DNA of 64,000 bases. It comes from Anaerocolumna aminovalerica (GTDB lineage: Bacteria; Bacillota; Clostridia; Lachnospirales; Lachnospiraceae). The stretch spans positions 62,001-126,000 of the forward strand of contig NZ_FOWD01000002.1 of NCBI RefSeq assembly GCF_900115365.1, in the 5' to 3' direction. The first letter of the stretch is position 1; every line of letters starts with the position of its first letter. A program made the position numbers and the translations under genes. Positions 27,864 through 36,962 of the stretch are shown here, in pieces. The notes below the pieces were generated by a model, which saw only the letters and a program-made list of their open reading frames with translations, did not search any database and was not told the DNA's origin.

Positions 27864-27892
27864 ATGATAACAATCTAACTATTTTTTGTCAA
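27864..27892 (-). promoter_or_regulatory. Promoter of glnA
   Basis: Minus strand TTGACA (27887-27892), 17-nt spacer, TATCAT (27864-27869); near-consensus SigA promoter in the gap after the HD-GYP gene. Confidence 0.75.
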
Positions 27893-27915
27893 TCAGTTTT
27901 CATTTATTTATTTCG

Positions 27916-28944
27916 CTACATAACGCCATTAATACAAACATCCAAGTAGTTGGGATCATTTTTCAGATCAATGATTTGCTTATTATGAATATTGCGGACA
28001 ATCGGCCTTAAAATACAATCAGAATAATTATGCATAACAATACCTTGGGTACCATCACTTAATGCAACACAGGTTCCTATAGGGTATACTGCAATACATT
28101 TTGTAAAATGATCTACAATATTATAATCATATCCTGTATTTCCTGCTCCAAGCAAGTATTCCAGAACTTCCGAAGCTTCAAATGCTTTTCGGTAAGAACG
28201 GTCGGAAGTCATGGCATCATAAGTGTCTGCTACAGCAAGAATTCTACCAAAGGGTGATATTTCCTCACCTTTTAGACCTCTGGGGTATCCGGTTCCGTCA
28301 AATCTTTCATGATGCTGTAAAACACCCACTTTTGTTGCTGAATTAAGGTTATAAGAGCTTGACAACATATCGTATCCTTTTTCCGGATGTTTCAATATTA
28401 CATCAAATTCTTCCTTAGTTAATTTCCCCTTTTTATCAAGTATATCCAAAGGTACGTATTTCTTTCCAACATCATGAAGCATACCGGAAGTCCCCAGCTC
28501 AATCAGTTCTTTTCGGCTATACTTCATTTTAGCGCCAATACAGGTAGATAATATTCCAACATTCACACTATGCATAAAAGTATATTGATGATGTCCGCAC
28601 AGGCGGTTTAAATTAATCACTACATCCTTGCTCTCAATGACACTTTCTACTATTTCAGATATTAAGGGTTTTAATGTATCTAAATTTCCTTTATTTCTTA
28701 ACATCTCTTCCAATCGGAATGCTGCTTCCAGTCTGATTTCATCATCAACTATATTATTAATAACAATATCTTCCGATATCTCATCTTCAATGTAAACACC
28801 TTGATAACCAAGTCCCTTTAACCGGCATATGATTCCTTCTGTTAACTCAAAATTTTCTCGAACTAAAACTAATCCATGTGCTCCATAAATAGGTTTAGCT
28901 AATTTAGTACCGGACATTACCTTATCTATTGAAAGAAATCTCAT
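27916..28944 (-). CDS. HD-GYP domain c-di-GMP phosphodiesterase
   Basis: 342 residues. N-terminal 110-residue region of the type often found in HD-GYP proteins of Clostridia, then the HD-GYP core: 'HSVNVGILS', the HD pair in 'SGMLHDVGKKYVP', 'HPEKGYDML', 'HHERFDGTGYPRGL' (the GYP motif) and 'ILAVADTYDAMTSDRSYRKA'. All metal-binding residues appear present, so an active c-di-GMP (or cGAMP) phosphodiesterase is expected. Cytoplasmic. Complements the PilZ receptor at 13988. Confidence 0.92.
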   Translation of the reverse strand: MRFLSIDKVMSGTKLAKPIYGAHGLVLVRENFELTEGIICRLKGLGYQGVYIEDEISEDIVINNIVDDEIRLEAAFRLEEMLRNKGNLDTLKPLISEIVESVIESKDVVINLNRLCGHHQYTFMHSVNVGILSTCIGAKMKYSRKELIELGTSGMLHDVGKKYVPLDILDKKGKLTKEEFDVILKHPEKGYDMLSSSYNLNSATKVGVLQHHERFDGTGYPRGLKGEEISPFGRILAVADTYDAMTSDRSYRKAFEASEVLEYLLGAGNTGYDYNIVDHFTKCIAVYPIGTCVALSDGTQGIVMHNYSDCILRPIVRNIHNKQIIDLKNDPNYLDVCINGVM

Positions 28945-29105
28945 TACAATATATCCTCCAGATTTCGCTTATGTTCTCCACCTTAAAATACCTTTTTTGT
29001 CATATACTGTTACATTATATCACATGAAGTCAAATAATGGTACATATTTTTTTTATTTATATACAAAAAATATTATAAACAACCAAAAATGGTTCACATA
29101 ATACA

Positions 29106-29143
29106 AAAGCTGTCGCAAAGTGTATTATTTTGCGACAGCCTCT
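29106..29143 (-). terminator. Intrinsic terminator of the ABC importer operon
   Basis: Arms gctgtcgcaaa (29109-29119) and tttgcgacagc (29129-29139), followed on the minus strand by TTTTGTAT. Confidence 0.8.
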
Positions 29144-29177
29144 GTATGTATTGTAACGAGTTTGTAACTTTTTATTC

Positions 29178-29972
29178 TTATGAAAGAATCATTCTATCAT
29201 TTGCAAATTCACCGCCGCTTGCACTTTCGAATTTGGCTAATAAATCGGCTACTTTTAGATTTTTCTTTTCTTCTCCTGAGACATCGTATATAATTTTTCC
29301 TTCATGCATCATGATTAAACGGTTTCCATACTGAATTGCATTTTTCATATTATGGGTTACCATTAATGCAGTAAGTTTATTGCTTTCCACAATATGCTCT
29401 GTTATTTCCAGTACTTTATTAGCAGTTTTAGGATCCAGTGCTGCGGTATGTTCATCTAATAGTAACAGCTTTGGTCTTTGTAAAGTTGCCATAAGTAAGG
29501 TTAGTGCCTGCCTTTGTCCACCGGATAGAAGTCCTACCTTGGATGTTAATCTTGTTTCTAATCCTAAATCCAGAATCTTTAAGGCCTCTGTATATTTTAT
29601 TTTCTCTTCTTTGGAGATTCCCCATCTCAGTCCTCGCTTTTCTCCTCTGCGGAAAGCCAAAGCAAGATTTTCCTGAATCTCCATATTCGCAGCAGTTCCC
29701 ATCATAGGATCCTGAAAAACTCTTCCCAAATATTTTGCTCTTTCGTATTCGGGCATTCCTGTTATATCTACTCCATCTAATATAATGTTACCTGCATCAG
29801 GTACATGTACGCCGGCAATCATATTTAGTGTAGTTGATTTACCGGCACCATTACCTCCTATAACAGTTACGAAATCAGAAGGATTCAGATGTAAGCTTAA
29901 TCCCTTTAAAACTCTTTTTTCATTAATAGTTCCGGGATTGAATGTTTTATATACCTTTTCTATTCTAAGCAT
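29178..29972 (-). CDS. ABC transporter ATP-binding protein (TrpX-type importer)
   Basis: 264 residues. Walker A 'GGNGAGKST', Q-loop region 'GRVFQDPMMG', signature 'LLSGGQRQAL', Walker B 'LLLLDEHTAALD' and H-loop 'MVTHN'. 'MMGTAANMEIQENLALAFRRGEKRGLRWGI' is characteristic of the ATPases paired with ABC_sub_bind (DUF534) binding proteins. Its ATG overlaps the permease stop. Confidence 0.92.
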   Translation of the reverse strand: MLRIEKVYKTFNPGTINEKRVLKGLSLHLNPSDFVTVIGGNGAGKSTTLNMIAGVHVPDAGNIILDGVDITGMPEYERAKYLGRVFQDPMMGTAANMEIQENLALAFRRGEKRGLRWGISKEEKIKYTEALKILDLGLETRLTSKVGLLSGGQRQALTLLMATLQRPKLLLLDEHTAALDPKTANKVLEITEHIVESNKLTALMVTHNMKNAIQYGNRLIMMHEGKIIYDVSGEEKKNLKVADLLAKFESASGGEFANDRMILS

Positions 29973-30904
29973 TATTCTTCCTCCTGTATAACTACAACTT
30001 TTTTCTTTCTAAGTACCGGAATAGAAAGGGCTATGGCAACAACAACTGCAGTTAAAAGTTTTAAATCACTGGTGTCTAATCCTATATGCAACACTAAGGC
30101 AATTATAATACGGTATATGATGGAGCCTACTATAATGGCTATTAATTTATGAGCAAATGAAATCTTTTTGTGAAATATTACTTCACCTATAATAATGGAG
30201 GCCAGGCCGATTACGATAGCACCAACACCCATAGTTACATCCGCATATCCCTGGCTTTGTGCAACCAAAGCTCCAGATAATGCGATAAGCCCATTACTGA
30301 CAACCAACCCTATGATAATGTATTTATTGGTGTTTCCTCCTTGTGCTCTTACCATTGCTTCGTTATTACCGGTAGCCCTTATGGCACAGCCCATCTCTGT
30401 TCCAAAGAACCAATATAAAAATCCGATCATTAGAGCAGAGAATAAAACTCCTAATACTATGACAACCAAAATCTGTAGTGTGGAATCTTTCATGCCTAAT
30501 TCTTTTGCCGGTGGTAATAAATCTTTTATCAAAGTAATAATTGTGCTTTTATCACGTAAAAAGGGTGTATTGGATTGACCCATAATTCTTAAGTTTATTG
30601 AATATAAGGAAATCATGGTTAAAATACCTGCTAAAATGGAAGGTATCTTTAATTTTGTATGTAGTAGACCGGTTATAGCACCTGCCGCCATTCCGGCCAG
30701 AGTTGCCACAATCAGGCTTAAAAATGGATTCCAGTTAAATCCTGCCACTAATAATGCACATACACTTCCTCCCGTTGCAAAACTTCCTTCACAAGTCATA
30801 TCCGCAAAATTTAATATTCGAAATGTAATATATATTCCAAATGCTAAAATGGCCCAAAATAATCCCTGGGACATGGCACCCAGTATTGCCAGTAATAAAT
30901 TCAT
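29972..30904 (-). CDS. ABC transporter permease (BPD_transp_2 type)
   Basis: 310 residues, eight to nine membrane segments, with 'EGSFATGGSVCALLV' and 'MGCAIRATGNNEAMVRAQGGNTNK', the cytoplasmic coupling loop of the LivH/RbsC-like permeases that work with TrpX-like binding proteins. Middle gene of the importer. Confidence 0.92.
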   Translation of the reverse strand: MNLLLAILGAMSQGLFWAILAFGIYITFRILNFADMTCEGSFATGGSVCALLVAGFNWNPFLSLIVATLAGMAAGAITGLLHTKLKIPSILAGILTMISLYSINLRIMGQSNTPFLRDKSTIITLIKDLLPPAKELGMKDSTLQILVVIVLGVLFSALMIGFLYWFFGTEMGCAIRATGNNEAMVRAQGGNTNKYIIIGLVVSNGLIALSGALVAQSQGYADVTMGVGAIVIGLASIIIGEVIFHKKISFAHKLIAIIVGSIIYRIIIALVLHIGLDTSDLKLLTAVVVAIALSIPVLRKKKVVVIQEEE

Positions 30905-31031
30905 ATTTACCTCTTTTCTGCAGCTATAATACTGCCCTTACGTTCATTTGAATCTGCCTTATTTTTACTTTTTTATAATGCCTTATTCTTCTTTTCTATA
31001 GGACCTTGTTTTCTCTTTTCTATAAGACAGC

Positions 31032-31064
31032 GAAAAAAGACTTTGCAATGCAAAATCTTTTTTC
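31032..31064 (-). other. Intercistronic hairpin between binding protein and permease
   Basis: Arms gaaaaaaga/tcttttttc, extended by TTTGCAATGCAAA in the middle, in the 221-bp gap after the binding-protein gene. No run of U follows on the minus strand beyond the arm; likely a message-stabilising or partial terminator structure. Confidence 0.5.
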
Positions 31065-31125
31065 AATCCAATTATATTTATTGAACTAATTTTACTATTT
31101 GATTCTTCTTACATTAAATTTCTAT

Positions 31126-32088
31126 TTATTTTAAATCTCCAGGAATTTCAATACCTAGCTGTTTTGCAACATCTTCATTAATAGTTAATTCACAATCTTC
31201 CTCAGCCAGATAGCCAATTGGCATATCTTCCGTTTTTGCTTTTCCCTCAATAATTTGAACAGCCTGCTGACCGGTTAACTTACCAAGTTCATAGTAATCA
31301 ATTCCGTATGTAGCCAATCCACCTGATTCTACCATTCCTTTTTCACCGCAAATAATCGGTAGTTCACTGGAATTTGCAACCATAGCTACCGTTGGCATAG
31401 CCTTTGCAATCAGATTATCCGTAGGAGCATAGATAGCATCCACTTTTCCAATTAGGGATTCCACTACCTGTTGAATTTCGTTGGTATTGGATACGGTAGC
31501 ATCTACAGTTTCCAATCCAAATTCTTCTGCTGCTTCTCTTGCTATCTGTGCTTGAATTTTAGAATTAGTTTCACTTGATGTATATAGAATGGCAACCTTT
31601 TTAGCATCAGGAATTAACTGTGTTAATAACTCAAATTGTTTTCGAACCGGTGTTAAATCGGAAGTTCCGGATATATTTCCCCCTGGTGCTTCATTGGATT
31701 CTACCAAACCTGCATCATAGGGATCCGTAACAGCTGTTACTAATACGGGTATATCCTTTGTAGCATTCGCAACTGCTTGAGCGGAAGGTGTTGCAATTGC
31801 TAATATTAAATCATTGTTATCATTTACTAATTTAGTTGCAATGGTATTGGTATTGGATTGATCCCCCTGGGCATTTTGATAATCTATCTTTATCTTTTCA
31901 CCGTCAACATACCCTGCTTCTGCCAATGCATCTACAAATCCTTTATAAGATGCATCTAATGCGGCATGTTCTACATACTGACTTACTCCTATTGTGAATA
32001 CCCCATCTTTCTTACCGCAGCCAGTAAGTGCAGTACTAATTAGTCCTAAAATTGATAAAATTACCAATGTTTTATTCCTTTTTTTCAT
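31126..32088 (-). CDS. ABC transporter substrate-binding lipoprotein, ABC_sub_bind/TrpX family
   Basis: 320 residues. Lipoprotein signal 'LISTALTGC' (Cys24). Mature part matches the ABC_sub_bind family ('GVSQYVEHAALDASYKGFVDAL', 'IATPSAQAVANATKDIPVLVTAVTDP', 'YTSSETNSKIQ'), used for aromatic amino acids in streptococci (TrpX); no T-box is seen here to confirm a Trp ligand, so substrate is open. First gene of the importer, behind its own promoter and two copies of the dispersed hairpin element. Confidence 0.92.
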   Translation of the reverse strand: MKKRNKTLVILSILGLISTALTGCGKKDGVFTIGVSQYVEHAALDASYKGFVDALAEAGYVDGEKIKIDYQNAQGDQSNTNTIATKLVNDNNDLILAIATPSAQAVANATKDIPVLVTAVTDPYDAGLVESNEAPGGNISGTSDLTPVRKQFELLTQLIPDAKKVAILYTSSETNSKIQAQIAREAAEEFGLETVDATVSNTNEIQQVVESLIGKVDAIYAPTDNLIAKAMPTVAMVANSSELPIICGEKGMVESGGLATYGIDYYELGKLTGQQAVQIIEGKAKTEDMPIGYLAEEDCELTINEDVAKQLGIEIPGDLK

Positions 32089-32092
32089 AATA

Positions 32093-32210
32093 ACCTCAAT
32101 TCCGGCGCTTTAGCGCCTTTTAAATAATGATAGCAATCTGTGTTATGGACAAATTGCCGGTTGAAAACTTGTTTTTCAACCTGACCTAGATTTGGCGCTT
32201 TAGCGCGCCT
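32093..32210 (-). repeat. Dispersed hairpin/SD element, one full plus one partial copy
   Basis: Minus strand order: partial copy (hairpin C variant, 32193-32208), full copy with hairpin A (arms GGTTGAAAA/TTTTCAACC, 32159-32181), hairpin B (GCAATTTGT...CAGATTGC, about 32131-32157), hairpin C GGCGCTAAAGCGCC (32103-32116) and GGAATTGAGG 5 nt from the binding-protein ATG. Confidence 0.8.
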
Positions 32211-32269
32211 TAATTACCCCTGTCTTTAGCACATAGTCGCTTTAAAGCTTTAGTGCTTTCACTTAATAA

Positions 32270-32298
32270 AGTCTACTATAAAAATTTATTTTTGTCAA
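32270..32298 (-). promoter_or_regulatory. Promoter of the ABC_sub_bind importer operon
   Basis: TTGACA (32293-32298), 17-nt spacer, TAGACT (32270-32275) on the minus strand. The resulting leader is about 175 nt and consists mostly of the repeat element. Confidence 0.65.
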
Positions 32299-32548
32299 TT
32301 ACTTTTCAGCAACTTTCCTGTAGTTTTATTACTTTTCACCACCAGCCCATTGTATATAATTCTGATTTATTTTTCTTTGAAATAGAAGGCTGATATGATA
32401 TAATAAAAACGGAATGAGAAAAATGCAAGCTTGCTTGAATTTTCTGAGTGGAGTCCCAAGATCCATGAACAAGCTTTACGTTCATGATATAATAAATAGG
32501 CAAATTACTATTCCCTATATATACATATAAATAGAAAGAAGGTATAAC

Positions 32549-32869
32549 TTGACAGAAGAAATTAATAATCTGAATACAGATCTAAAAGAATTATTCGTAG
32601 ATTCCAAATTTGATAGAATGCAAGAAGTTCTTGATAAAATAGCAGATAGTACTATTATGGAAATAACCCTGTATAATTACGATATTATAAGAAAATATTA
32701 TGAAGCAGAACGATATAACTTACTTGCCCAATTTATTAAATTTGTGGCATATTCCAGTTTTCTATGTGAATATTCCATAAAACATCAAATAATAAGCAGT
32801 GATGAATATGAAAAAATGTATGAAACATTTACAAATATCTATATTAAAATTAAAGAAGAAAAAGAATAG
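32549..32869 (+). CDS. Small hypothetical protein, TTG start
   Basis: 106 residues, acidic and helical, with no signal peptide, membrane span or recognisable motif ('TEEINNLNTDLKELFVDSKFDRMQEVLDKIADSTI...'). TTG is accepted as start because GAAGG stands 6 nt upstream and no ATG lies near. A strong terminator follows 24 nt after the stop, so it is a monocistronic real gene. Function unknown. Confidence 0.65.
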   Translation: MTEEINNLNTDLKELFVDSKFDRMQEVLDKIADSTIMEITLYNYDIIRKYYEAERYNLLAQFIKFVAYSSFLCEYSIKHQIISSDEYEKMYETFTNIYIKIKEEKE

Positions 32870-32892
32870 TTGATTCAATCATAAAAAATATG

Positions 32893-32930
32893 GATATCTC
32901 CTGGCTTTATAGGAGATATCTTTTTTATTT
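32893..32930 (+). terminator. Intrinsic terminator
   Basis: gatatctcct (32893-32902) / aggagatatc (32911-32920) followed by TTTTTTATTT. Confidence 0.9.
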
Positions 32931-33094
32931 CACAGTTCCAGATTCTTTTTATCTATAAATTCTTTACTTTCTAACTACTTCCACATGAATGAAAAAATTC
33001 TTTTAAGCCAAAGATAACTATACCATGTGAAATCGTAGTATTATGCACGGTTTTTAAAGGGTATAAAGATTGTGTTAAGGTTTCTTAATATCAA

Positions 33095-33123
33095 TTGTAA
33101 TCCCCAAATTAAAGTAGTATAAT
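33095..33123 (+). promoter_or_regulatory. Promoter of the P-type ATPase/TrkA genes
   Basis: TTGTAA (33095-33100), 17-nt spacer, TATAAT (33118-33123). Predicted leader about 60 nt; no riboswitch recognised in it. The rest of 32931-33094 holds nothing clear. Confidence 0.7.
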
Positions 33124-33186
33124 CCACATTTGCTTTCAAAAGTTTAGCATATTTTTTTACATTATAGAAAGAAGGATTGGTGAAAA

Positions 33187-36000
33187 TTGAGTAATAAAGA
33201 CATTGTTTCAAATGCAAAAGAATCTATTTTTAAACTTCCTGTTAGTGAAGTCTATGAAGCACTTGGAACCAGGCCGGGGGGACTTGCACAAACGGAAGTG
33301 GAAGAAAAGCAGAAAGAACAAGGTAAAAATTTAATTGAAGAAAAGAAGAAAAAATCTTCGTTGCTTATCTTCCTTGGTAACTTTACCCACTTAATGGCGA
33401 TTTTATTATGGATTGGCGGTGCCGTAGCTATTTTTGCAGATATGCCTCAGTTAGGTATTGCTATATTTATGGTAAATATCATTAATGGTGTTTTTAGCTT
33501 TTGGCAGGAACATCGGGCAGGTAAAGCAACAGATGCCTTAAGAAATATGCTGCCTTCTTATTCCCGTGTTATTCGTGATGGAGAAGAGCAAAAGATTTTA
33601 GCACAGGATTTGGTAATTGGTGATATAATTCTTTTAGAAGAAGGTGATAAAATTTCTGCGGATGCCCGCTTGATTGAAACCAGTGATTTACAGGTGAATC
33701 AATCAACCCTTACCGGAGAATCTAATCCTGTCCGTAAAACAAGAGATGCTGTGTTAAAAGATGACCTGACAAAAGCAGAAATTCCCAACTTAATCTTTGC
33801 TGGTACCAGTGTGTCAGAAGGTAATGGTAAAGCTATCGTTATGGAAATTGGCATGAGAACAGAGTTTGGTAAAATTGCAGGCTTAACTCAGAACATGGAG
33901 AAAGTTGAAAGCCCTCTGCAAAAAGAGTTAGACCGGTTAACAAAACAAATATCCGTGATTGCAATCGGTTTTGGCGTATTCTTTTTTATAGCTGCCTTAT
34001 TTTTAGTTAAGGAACCGGTTGCTTCAGCATTTATATTTGCTTTAGGCATGATTGTGGCATTTATCCCGGAAGGTTTATTGCCAACGGTTACCTTGTCACT
34101 TGCTATGGCGGTACAAAGGATGTCAAAACGCAATGCTTTAGTAAAAAAACTCTCTTCTGTTGAAGCCTTAGGAAGTACTACGGTTATCTGTACTGACAAA
34201 ACAGGTACATTGACACAAAACGAAATGACCGTTAACCATTTGTGGTTAGCAGGTACACAATATGAAGTATCCGGTGTAGGGTATGGACCGGAAGGGAATA
34301 TCCTACATGGTGGTAAAAAAGTGACTGCAGATGATAATGAAGATCTGAACCTGCTGCTCACAGGTGCAGCCCTATGCAGCAATGCAAGATTATTACCACC
34401 TAGTGAAGAGTCTCCACGGTTTACTGTATTAGGCGATCCCACAGAAGCCTGTTTAGGTGTGGCGGCAGAAAAAGCAGGTATTGATGTACACAGACAAATG
34501 GAAGAAACACCTCGTTTACGTGAATTGCCTTTTGAATCGCGCCGTAAAAGGATGACCACCATACATCAGCTGAAACAGCCTATAGAAGGAACAAAACGTA
34601 TTGCTTATGTAAAAGGTGCTCCAAAAGAAATTATAAAATTAAGTAATAACATTCGTATAGACGGAAAAGTTGAACCACTTACGGAACAGATGCGAAAAGA
34701 AATTATGGATGCAAATGATACTTATGCACGGGATGGCTTGCGTGTTTTAGCTGTTGCCTACCGTTTACTTCACAAAGATGATAAGATTCCTGTTGCGCTA
34801 AGTGAATATACACCTGAAATTATTGAACAGGACTTAATATTTGTTGGCTTAGTGGTTATGGCTGATCCTCCCCGTCCTGAAGTGGCTGCTGCCGTAGAGG
34901 AATGCCGCCGTGCGGGAATCCGTATCATAATGATTACAGGTGACTATGGATTAACTGCCGAAAGTATTGCAAAACGCATTGGTATTGTAAAAGGTACTCA
35001 TCCACGTGTGATATCCGGTATGGAGTTGGAAGAACTATCTGATGAGCAGCTAAAAGAATACTTAAAAGATGAAATTATATTTGCCCGGGTTGCACCGGAG
35101 CAAAAACTAAGAGTGGTATCTAACCTTCAGGAAATGGGTGAGATCGTAGCAGTTACAGGTGATGGTGTAAATGACTCACCAGCCCTTAAAAAGGCCGATA
35201 TTGGTGTGGCCATGGGTATTGCAGGAACTGACGTAGCAAAAGAAGCTGCGGATATGATACTAACAGATGACAACTTTGCTTCTATTGTTCATGCTATAGA
35301 AGAAGGCCGTGCAGTTTACAGCAATATACGTAAGTTTTTACTGTACATTTTAAACTCCAATATGGCAGAAGCTGTTCCATCCGCTTTATACCTGTTTTCA
35401 AGAGGCACTATTCCTCTTCCCTTAACAGTAATGCAAATATTAACCATTGACTTAGGTACTGATATGCTGCCGGCATTAGGTCTAGGTACAGAAAAAGCGG
35501 AAAAAGGCATTATGGAGCAGCCCCCACGTAATCAGAAAGAACCTCTTTTAAATAAAAAATTAATTATTAAGGCCTTCTTATGGTATGGCTTACTAGGATC
35601 TATTGTTTCTACCATTTCCTATTTCTTTGTAAATATGCAAAATGGATGGCCAAATGTTCCTCTTGCAGGAGGAATTGATCCTGTATATGTAAGAGCCACT
35701 ACCATGGCACTTGCTGCAATAGTATTTGGCCAAATTGGTGCTGTATTCAACTGCCGAACAGAAATACAATCTGTATTTAAAGTGGGTTTATTCAGTAATA
35801 AACAAGTAAACTTCGGAATTATATTTGAAATAATCTTAATAGCAGCCTTAGTATATTTTCCACCATTTCAAACTATATTCCATACTGCCCCCCTTAATAT
35901 AACAGACTGGCTGTTATTATGTGTTTGGCCTCCGTTAATTTTATTTATTGAAGAGGCAAGAAAAGCAATGCTTCGTAAAAAAAGTGGTAAGGACTATTAA
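33187..36000 (+). CDS. P-type cation ATPase with Na,K-ATPase-like (P2C) signatures
   Basis: 937 residues. N-terminal cation-ATPase domain, TGES about 176-179, M4 'VAFIPEGLLPTVTLS' near 290, phospho-acceptor D337 in 'CTDKTGTLTQNE', hinge 'GDGVNDSPALKKADIG' near 658, C-terminal M5-M10. Two features are closer to Na,K/H,K-ATPases than to Ca pumps: PEGLL instead of PEGLP in M4, and 'TIDLGTDMLPALGLGTEKAEKGIMEQPPRN' in M6 with both Asp of D-x-x-x-D. Start is a TTG with GGTG/AGGA upstream; no better ATG. Two TrkA-type genes follow 19 bp downstream, pointing to K+ or Na+/K+ transport. Ion specificity is inference. Confidence 0.9.
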   Translation: MSNKDIVSNAKESIFKLPVSEVYEALGTRPGGLAQTEVEEKQKEQGKNLIEEKKKKSSLLIFLGNFTHLMAILLWIGGAVAIFADMPQLGIAIFMVNIINGVFSFWQEHRAGKATDALRNMLPSYSRVIRDGEEQKILAQDLVIGDIILLEEGDKISADARLIETSDLQVNQSTLTGESNPVRKTRDAVLKDDLTKAEIPNLIFAGTSVSEGNGKAIVMEIGMRTEFGKIAGLTQNMEKVESPLQKELDRLTKQISVIAIGFGVFFFIAALFLVKEPVASAFIFALGMIVAFIPEGLLPTVTLSLAMAVQRMSKRNALVKKLSSVEALGSTTVICTDKTGTLTQNEMTVNHLWLAGTQYEVSGVGYGPEGNILHGGKKVTADDNEDLNLLLTGAALCSNARLLPPSEESPRFTVLGDPTEACLGVAAEKAGIDVHRQMEETPRLRELPFESRRKRMTTIHQLKQPIEGTKRIAYVKGAPKEIIKLSNNIRIDGKVEPLTEQMRKEIMDANDTYARDGLRVLAVAYRLLHKDDKIPVALSEYTPEIIEQDLIFVGLVVMADPPRPEVAAAVEECRRAGIRIIMITGDYGLTAESIAKRIGIVKGTHPRVISGMELEELSDEQLKEYLKDEIIFARVAPEQKLRVVSNLQEMGEIVAVTGDGVNDSPALKKADIGVAMGIAGTDVAKEAADMILTDDNFASIVHAIEEGRAVYSNIRKFLLYILNSNMAEAVPSALYLFSRGTIPLPLTVMQILTIDLGTDMLPALGLGTEKAEKGIMEQPPRNQKEPLLNKKLIIKAFLWYGLLGSIVSTISYFFVNMQNGWPNVPLAGGIDPVYVRATTMALAAIVFGQIGAVFNCRTEIQSVFKVGLFSNKQVNFGIIFEIILIAALVYFPPFQTIFHTAPLNITDWLLLCVWPPLILFIEEARKAMLRKKSGKDY

Positions 36001-36019
36001 AATAGAGAGGTGAATTATC

Positions 36020-36670
36020 ATGAAAGTAATTATTGTAGGTTTAGGTAGAATGGGTAAAGGTTTAGCCCTTAATCTAGTGAAAAAAGGGCATCAGGTTACT
36101 GCAATTGACTATAAGCAGGAAACTTTGGATGATTTAGGTCCCGATTTTAAAGGTTCAAAAATTTTAGGCTTTGGATTTGACCGTGATATATTAAGTAAAG
36201 CCAAAATTAATCAGGTGGACGCTGTTGTATCCTGTACTCAAAGTGATGAAGTAAATGCTGTTGTTGCAAGAATCGCTAAAAATATTTACCGTGTCCCCCG
36301 AGTCATTGCAAGGCTCTATGATTCAAGTAAAGCAGATATCTACCGTCGTTTAGGTATACAGACTATTTCAACAACTACCTGGGGAATCGAAAGAGCAACC
36401 GAAATTATAACTTTTAATCGCTTAGACAGTGTGTTTGAAATGGGAAATGGCAATGTAAACTTAGTGCGTATTGAAGTTCCAGCCCTTTTAGTCGGCCATA
36501 GGGTAAATGAAATAACCTCCCTTGGTGAAATCCATGTAGTTTCCATTAGTAGAATTAATAAAACATTCATCCCTACTTCCGGAACCATTTTGGAAGCTGA
36601 TGATGTTCTTTATATTTCCCTTATTTCCTCTGCTATAAGTAAATTGAAATCCATGTTGGACATAGTATAA
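36020..36670 (+). CDS. TrkA/KtrA-type RCK protein, first copy
   Basis: 216 residues: Rossmann RCK_N with 'VIIVGLGRMGKGLA' and the acidic 'AIDYKQE', then TrkA_C from about 140 ('LVRIEVPALLVGHRVNEITSLGEIHVVSISR'). AGAGAGGTGAATTATC upstream gives a good ribosome site. RCK proteins gate K+ channels by NAD(H)/ATP and c-di-AMP; here no TrkH/KtrB membrane partner follows, the neighbour being the P-type ATPase. Confidence 0.9.
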   Translation: MKVIIVGLGRMGKGLALNLVKKGHQVTAIDYKQETLDDLGPDFKGSKILGFGFDRDILSKAKINQVDAVVSCTQSDEVNAVVARIAKNIYRVPRVIARLYDSSKADIYRRLGIQTISTTTWGIERATEIITFNRLDSVFEMGNGNVNLVRIEVPALLVGHRVNEITSLGEIHVVSISRINKTFIPTSGTILEADDVLYISLISSAISKLKSMLDIV

Positions 36671-36678
36671 AAGAAGAA

Positions 36679-36960
36679 GGTTGAAAAACAAGTTTTTCAA
36701 CCAGACAATTTGTATTGGGAACACAAATTGCTATTGTATTAAAAAGGCGCTAAAGCGCCAAAATCGAGGTTAGGTTGAAAAACAAGTTTTTCAACCAGGC
36801 AATTTGCGTTGGGAACACAAATTGCTATTGTATTAAAAAGGCGCTAAAGCGCCAGAATCGAGGTTAAGATGAAAAACAAATTAATAAAAAAAGCAATGTG
36901 CGTTGGGAACACAAATTGCTATTGTATTAAAAAGGCGCTAAAGCGCCAGAATCGAGGTTA
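36679..36960 (+). repeat. Three tandem copies of the dispersed hairpin/SD element
   Basis: Units at 36679-36772, 36773-36867 and 36868-36960. Each has hairpin A (arms GGTTGAAAAA/TTTTTCAACC; degenerate in unit 3), hairpin B (GCAATTTG.../CAAATTGC), a TATTGTATTAAAAA spacer, hairpin C GGCGCTAAAGCGCC and an AATCGAGGTTA tail. The last tail supplies GAGG 5 nt before the second trkA ATG. Confidence 0.9.
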
Positions 36961-36961
36961 A
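36869..36961 (+). other. 30-codon ORF made of repeat unit 3
   Basis: ATG at 36869 has the same GAGG-TTAAG-ATG context, supplied by unit 2, that unit 3 gives to trkA. The ORF runs through unit 3 and stops (TAA 36959-36961) 1 nt before the trkA ATG. Predicted product begins MKNKLIKKAMCVGN and is basic with three Cys. May be translated as a coupler, or be a by-product of the repeat. Confidence 0.3.
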
Positions 36962-36962
36962 G

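Noticed and set aside
32093-32270. Trp T-box in the leader of the TrpX-like importer
   Set aside because: No GGGTGGNACCGCG motif; the leader is made of the dispersed hairpin element.
32931-33186. ydaO-type c-di-AMP riboswitch before the ATPase/TrkA genes
   Set aside because: K+ transport genes often carry it, but no conserved ydaO blocks are visible and the predicted leader is only about 60 nt.
33888-34562. 224-codon open frame on the minus strand
   Set aside because: Lies wholly inside the P-type ATPase gene; its protein is Ser/Pro-rich low-sense sequence without motifs or a ribosome site.
36679-36960. CRISPR array
   Set aside because: Three repeats of about 95 bp are directly joined without unique spacers; each unit is a multi-hairpin element.
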